Origin: Citrus sinensis
Lineage: Eukaryota; Streptophyta; Magnoliopsida; Sapindales; Rutaceae
Assembly (NCBI RefSeq): GCF_022201045.2
Contig: NC_068559.1
Coordinates: 3,694,501-3,758,500 of the forward strand
Direction of reading: 5' to 3'
DNA: 64,000 bases
A program made the position numbers and the translations under genes. The notes beneath the pieces are model-generated. The model saw only the letters and a program-made list of their open reading frames with translations. It was not told the DNA's origin and did not search any database. Positions 59,762 to 64,000 of the stretch are shown piece by piece (the stretch's first letter is position 1; every line of letters begins with the position of its first letter).

Positions 59762-60835
59762 TCTCTCAATTTTCTGTTGTCGGTACGGTTTCATTTTGTC
59801 TTGCCTCATTCTACGCCTCATATAGATGTCTCTCTCTATCTAGTATCTACCATATCTCTATCTTTCTGTCCGTATGTGTACACAGGAGAATGACGCTTTA
59901 ATCCTTCTTGTATTTTTATTTTCACAACTTCGGTCCCTCTTTTAGATTTTTATTACTCATTTCATACGTTGTGCATGTCAAAACAGTGACCAAAAACAAC
60001 ATTATTGAACAATTGAGACCCATGCAAAGTAAAATTATTAGTTGATTTATCTGTTAAAAAGTTATATCTACCATTAAACAGTGTGTTTACTCTGTTCGAA
60101 CATAATAAACGCAAGGAAGCATTAAAAATCTGTCATTCAATAAAGTGTCGCTCTCCGTATATATCGTTTATAGTCTTCAAATTGTTTTTTGGGTGGCCTA
60201 CGTTGATGACTATCAAGAAGGAGAAGGAGACGCACTAGAAGGTCGTGCTCATCCTCATGTATAAATAAGATGGTTTTATTTATATATATATATATATATA
60301 GCATAAGATATCAGACTTTTGCAAACGCTGCCGGAGAATCCAATGCTTGCTGGTGAACCAAATAATGAAAACTGATCGAGGCGATGATGATGAGATGATG
60401 CACGCAAAAAGAGGAAGAGGCCACTTTTTGTCAAGTCTTGGTTGAATATTATGGGTGTGGTTTGCTCCTCCTTTTGTTTCTAATTGAAATTTTGATATAA
60501 TAACGTTAGACTGAACCCTAAACCCCGTTTAGTAATTTTCTAAATTTTCTTTTTCTCCTTTTTCCTCTCTTTTCTTCTTTTCCACTCTCGGCTTCTTTCT
60601 TTTCTTTTTCTTCTCTTTTCTCTTCTCTACTTTCTTATTTCTCTCCCATTTCCTTTATTTGCTCTCGGTGCTCAAATTGATAATGAGGCAGCTGTCAAAA
60701 TTTTGCTTTATATAGCCACCGAATGGCACCGAATGCAAGCAAGCAGCTCTCACTTTTAAATATATATATGCACTGCTTGAAGAATTCAAGCATGTAGCTG
60801 GATGCTTCCTACTCATGCACGTGTGCTACATGTTA

Positions 60836-61965
60836 CTTTTAATGAAAAACTTCTTACGAATAAGAGAAAATTTGAGAGAGTTACAACTTCGCAAGTAATA
60901 CCCGACACAACATAGTGGGAAGAATGAAAAATAAGAAAAATATACACGAAGTTCTTCAGATTTCTTGGGTACGAAAGCATTGCCATTATTCAACTCAAAC
61001 AAGAGTTTATATTCGACCGAGATATGAGTCGCAGATGAATTTGGTGCCAACGGAACGACTTGGAAGACATTATTATTCGTTGTGCCCAACAGAAAAATGC
61101 ATATTCCCAGCTCGTTTGGTGAACCCCCCCCCCCCCCCCCCCCCCCCAAAAAAAAGAAAAAGGTGTCAAAAACTCTTTTCACCAATAATATATATGTTGG
61201 ACGATTGGCTAATTGCAAATTCACCAGGGATGTAATGTTATATAAAACTGTTTTGACTAATCAAACGTTTGATGAACTTTTTCTTCATTGGCCGCATCAT
61301 CACCCATAAACTTCATTATCTTTCAAGACACTCCTCTTCCCATAATCTTTATCATAATCACATGTAGTCGTATCTGTAAATTCACTCGTGGGGCTGTGCA
61401 AGGGATCATCATATATATTCTTTTAAAGTCTAAGAAAGTAAAAAGGCGTTATCGCTAGATTTAATTAGTTTCTTTTAATATATTTAATCATGTCCATGGA
61501 CTTCACTTCTGTACTGGTTTTGACGCCCTGCTATTTAAAAATTTTAAGTTCATCTTCCGGCATAATAGCTCTTTTGCCACGGATAAGGGAGGGAGAGAAG
61601 GGAGAAGGAGGTTGTGGAAGAAAAAATAGCTAGGAGAAAAAGTGAATGGAAAACAGTAAAAATAAAATAAAAGCTTCTATAAAAGAAAGGCTCGCTCTTG
61701 TTGCATCAAGTCTTATTTACAACGTGCTTAAGTTTTCCATTATTGGGTCATAATTTTTTATTTTTTTTTGGTTCTTAATAACTAGTTATCCTGAATTGAT
61801 ACAAATTTTTTTAATTATATTTACAAACTTTAATATAACTTGTGTTTGTGTTACTGCAATGAAAAACTTCTTACTAACAACAAAAAAATTGAGAGCACTG
61901 CAACTTAGTAAACACCCAACGCAATGTAGTGAATGAATGAAATATAAGAAAAACGTACGGTTAAA
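60836..61965. repeat. Pair of dispersed direct repeats, about 110 bp each
   Basis: 60836..60950 and 61853..61965 share the order AATGAAAAACTTCTTAC, a TTGAGAG block, ACAACTT/GCAACTT, an AACATAGTG/AATGTAGTG block and ATAAGAAAAA, with moderate divergence. This suggests an old local duplication of about 1 kb spacing, or the ends of one element whose middle is 60950..61850. Confidence 0.55.
61124..61147. repeat. Run of 24 cytosines
   Basis: An uninterrupted C homopolymer followed by A-rich sequence. The length is likely variable or uncertain. Proline- or glycine-rich frames across it are artefacts. Confidence 0.9.
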
Positions 61966-62166
61966 TTGCATATAGAATGGCCGCCAAGAGGCTGGCCGAT
62001 TGTTTTCAGAAAATATTGATTTTATTTTCAGCTTTTACTCATCGCTCCACCGTCTTTTAAAAATGAATTTACGAACTAGAACAAGATACTTTCTTCGTCT
62101 CAGCCGAAGTTCTGTGTATTACAACACTTCAAATCAGCATGCGCATATCTCCTTACAAAAGAATCC

Positions 62167-63768
62167 TTAAGCATCTTCAAGTGGTATTGTCCGCAGCACC
62201 ATACGATAACAGCGTTTTCTGAAACCAGGTTGAAGCACCTGCGCCGCATCAGTGGCGAGGGACAACATCTCATCACCGTTAACAAGGTTCTGGTTTTCAG
62301 GACTCTTTTCAAGCTCTACTAGGATAACCTGCAGTGGTCTCCGAGTCATCCCACCGTCACTCCCTGCATCCATACCATCTATCAGGGTTCCACTATCAAG
62401 GTCGGCCGCGGCTGCTTTCTCTTGGGCTTGTCCTGCTGCTTTCTGCTGAGACTCAAACTGCCCCAGCTCTTGTAGGTTAACCCGCAGTTTCGGATCTACA
62501 TATTGACTCATAAGCTGTTCCCACGTTTCCGTATCAATCATAATCTTCCAAGGAGACAGTATACTATATGCAGAAACGTCACCTGGGTGACAAGCATCAA
62601 GAACACTTCTCAGCTTTGTAAGAATCATCTCATACAAACCCCCGCCCACTCTGAATCCCAAGAATGGAATCCACGGAAGCACCAGATCATGGATTGGAAC
62701 AGTTTCCCGAAGTGCGTCCCAAGACTCTATAGCACTTGACAGTTTTGGCATAACTATTTCATTCAAAATAGTATAAAAAACTGAAGGAGGCAGCAAATTT
62801 TCCCAACACTCCAAGAATCTAAGCATCTGCTCAGAGTCACTCGTGTCCCAGGTATTGGCGCTAGACATGCTCAAAGCAGGTAAGACAATCTTTGAAACCA
62901 GCCAAGTATAAGGCATCGATTTCTCTGAGTCATCACAACAGTAGTCAAATTCCAGCACATCCATCCAAACTGACACCACATCGAGTTTATGGGATGGATT
63001 TCGAAGAGGCTGCCAACCTTGGAACATCCTCATAAAAAAGGGCAAAGCAAGTGAATAAGCAACACGGGACAACTTAAGGACCTCAAAATCGAGAGAAAAC
63101 CTCCTCTTTAAGTCAATGAAATAGTATGCAAGTGAGTCCAAAGTCAATGTTCCAGAAGAACTCTCTTGCTCGATTTGGCTCAAGACACTAACAATTTTCT
63201 CAATATCAAGGAACTGCAGCTTTGTATCGGCCGCCATCGTTTCCAACTTCTCCACCTCTTTCTGCAAATTGAATGATGTCTCCAGCTCCTCCTGCAAGCG
63301 AAGTGCTTCCTTCTGCCTCTTCAGCTCCTCCTGCAAGCGAAGTGCTTCCTTCTGCCTCTTCAGCTCCTCACACAAATATTTTTCCATCATATTCGGGACT
63401 TCATGTGCAGTCTCAATGTCAATGGACTTGTGAAATTCAGATGGTTGCTGCTGCTGCCCCACAGTCTTATTCTCCTGTGACAGGGCTTGTTCTCTCAATA
63501 TTTCATCCAATCCAAAATAATCATCCTCATTTTTCTGCAAGTGTTGCCCACCCTTCATAATCTCCATCCTGGCCATAGCACGCTTAGCCTTTCTGTCAGC
63601 CGCTTCTTCTCTCACTATACTATAAAACTGTTCCTGCTTCTTCTTTGACATCTTCGGACTCTCCGATCTCCTATTCTTCCAATACTCATTCGTATTTCTG
63701 ATACTGAATCCTCTCTGCTTTCCCCTTCGCCTTTCTTCGAGATATTTCAACAGACTCTCATTCAGCAT
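62167..63768 (-). CDS. Shortened TFIP11/STIP-like splicing-factor relative (GCFC-domain)
   Basis: One uninterrupted 533-codon frame. Residues 1-110 are basic and coiled-coil-like, with no match known to me. About 130-190 is a coiled coil with EELKRQKEALRLQ in tandem. About 190-440 matches the middle of plant STIP/TFIP11 (SGTLTLDSLAYYFIDLKRRF, GWQPLRNPSHKLDVVSVW, MLRFLECWENLLPPSV, PIHDLVLPWIPFLG, SAYSILSPWK, WEQLMSQYV). Full STIP proteins (about 850 residues) have an N-terminal G-patch that activates the helicase Prp43 during spliceosome disassembly. Neither the G-patch nor the conserved C-terminal third is present here; after KLRVNLQE the sequence becomes an unrelated Ala/Gln-rich and acidic tail. 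The frame stays open upstream of this ATG to an acceptor near 63825, so the true start may lie in an exon nearer the window edge. It could be a diverged paralogue or a decaying copy with an intact frame. Confidence 0.8.
   Translation of the reverse strand: MLNESLLKYLEERRRGKQRGFSIRNTNEYWKNRRSESPKMSKKKQEQFYSIVREEAADRKAKRAMARMEIMKGGQHLQKNEDDYFGLDEILREQALSQENKTVGQQQQPSEFHKSIDIETAHEVPNMMEKYLCEELKRQKEALRLQEELKRQKEALRLQEELETSFNLQKEVEKLETMAADTKLQFLDIEKIVSVLSQIEQESSSGTLTLDSLAYYFIDLKRRFSLDFEVLKLSRVAYSLALPFFMRMFQGWQPLRNPSHKLDVVSVWMDVLEFDYCCDDSEKSMPYTWLVSKIVLPALSMSSANTWDTSDSEQMLRFLECWENLLPPSVFYTILNEIVMPKLSSAIESWDALRETVPIHDLVLPWIPFLGFRVGGGLYEMILTKLRSVLDACHPGDVSAYSILSPWKIMIDTETWEQLMSQYVDPKLRVNLQELGQFESQQKAAGQAQEKAAAADLDSGTLIDGMDAGSDGGMTRRPLQVILVELEKSPENQNLVNGDEMLSLATDAAQVLQPGFRKRCYRMVLRTIPLEDA
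63283..63371 (-). repeat. Exact 39-bp tandem duplication in the STIP-like gene
   Basis: 63283..63321 and 63322..63360 are identical, and the first bases of a third copy follow (to about 63369). The duplication is in frame and gives two copies of the 13-residue coiled-coil unit EELKRQKEALRLQ. Confidence 0.92.
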
Positions 63769-63867
63769 CAGTTCTTTATCAGAGTTAATGGCATCTATAC
63801 TTCTTATTGGATCTAGAATGTCTGGAAAAGCAAATTAAAAATCAAATTAGCGATCCTAATAAATAAT

Positions 63868-63869
<2 letters not shown>

Positions 63870-63926
<57 letters not shown>
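63870..63926. repeat. (TA)n(GA)n compound microsatellite in the STIP-like leader
   Basis: About 14 TA units (63870..63898) run directly into about 14 GA units (63899..63926). It lies just upstream of the STIP-like coding exon, within its presumed 5' UTR or first intron. Confidence 0.9.
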
Positions 63927-63928
<2 letters not shown>

Positions 63929-63980
63929 AGAGCGAGCGATTCGCAACGTTATCGGTGTGGTGTTGTTTCATCCAATTTTA

Positions 63981-63989
63981 AAACCCTAA
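63981..63989 (-). promoter_or_regulatory. Telo-box upstream of the STIP-like gene
   Basis: AAACCCTAA (TTAGGGTTT on the gene strand) is the telo-box common in promoters and leaders of plant translation and RNA-processing genes. Its place near the presumed transcription start supports a working promoter at the window's edge. Confidence 0.5.
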
Positions 63990-64000
63990 GTCGGACGTAT

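Larger units (their letters stand above)
59762..62166. other. Intergenic between methylesterase and STIP-like gene
   Basis: No intact gene. Holds (TA)n at 60279..60300, a pyrimidine-rich run near 60540..60660, a 24-C tract at 61124..61147 and two related copies of an about 110-bp sequence at 60840 and 61855. A minus-strand open stretch at about 60940..61080 (VVPLAPNSSATHISVEYKLL) reads like a protein piece that I do not recognise. Confidence 0.45.

Noticed and set aside
60826-61235. Open frames across the 24-C tract on both strands
   Set aside because: Glycine/proline runs are homopolymer translation. The VVPLAPNSSATHISVEY part looks protein-like, but I cannot assign it and see no neighbouring exons.

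Overview
This is nuclear DNA of a flowering plant. It is AT-rich, the genes have spliceosomal introns, and the spaces between them hold LTR and hAT/MITE-type elements. The best-supported identification is Citrus. The first of three LOB-domain genes (14901..16423) has the 19-base element TATAAACCCCTTTTGCCTT overlapping its TATA box. From memory this is the PthA4 effector-binding element of CsLOB1, the citrus canker susceptibility gene, and the protein also fits CsLOB1. I could not check this against a database.

Layout. 1-530: edge of a broken copia element. 858-3727 (minus): a serine-rich plant protein of unknown function with two same-length, related exons. 3.7-14.7 kb: no genes, but two MITE-like foldbacks, a 28-G tract and a 0.4-kb direct repeat. 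14.8-34.6 kb: three tandem class I LOB-domain genes (LBD1/LBD11 type, plus strand). They are separated by a 736-bp non-autonomous hAT element with a perfect 8-bp target duplication, a 4.75-kb copia element with 290-bp LTRs, short tandem duplications, and a second hAT derivative that keeps a scrap of transposase. 37.8-39.3 kb (plus): mitochondrial ATP synthase subunit d. 40.1-44.3 kb (minus): an EF-hand mitochondrial-carrier-family protein (S-adenosylmethionine-carrier-like). 44.3-48.9 kb: no genes, several MITEs. 49.3-54.1 kb: a mosaic of broken host-gene pieces (L-type lectin receptor kinase, PHP-domain phosphoesterase, BUD13-like exon, NHX5/6-type Na+/H+ antiporter). 55.6-57.2 kb (minus): TIM14/PAM18 J-protein. 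58.6-59.8 kb (minus): methylesterase of the SABP2/MES family. 62.2-63.8 kb (minus): a shortened TFIP11/STIP-like protein on one long exon, running to the window's right edge.

The housekeeping genes (ATP synthase d, TIM14, the carrier) are mostly mitochondrial but look like independent transcription units, not a cluster with a shared job. The functional focus is the LOB cluster. The three copies share exon structure, a C-terminal acidic/WEPLWT-like tail and, for copies 1 and 2, recognisable promoter homology. Only copy 1 has the intact effector-binding/TATA element, copy 2 has lost the ancestral start codon, and copy 3 has changed conserved LOB-domain positions. Exon boundaries were read by eye from GT/GC-AG signals and phase agreement. 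They are inferences from sequence, not transcript-based.
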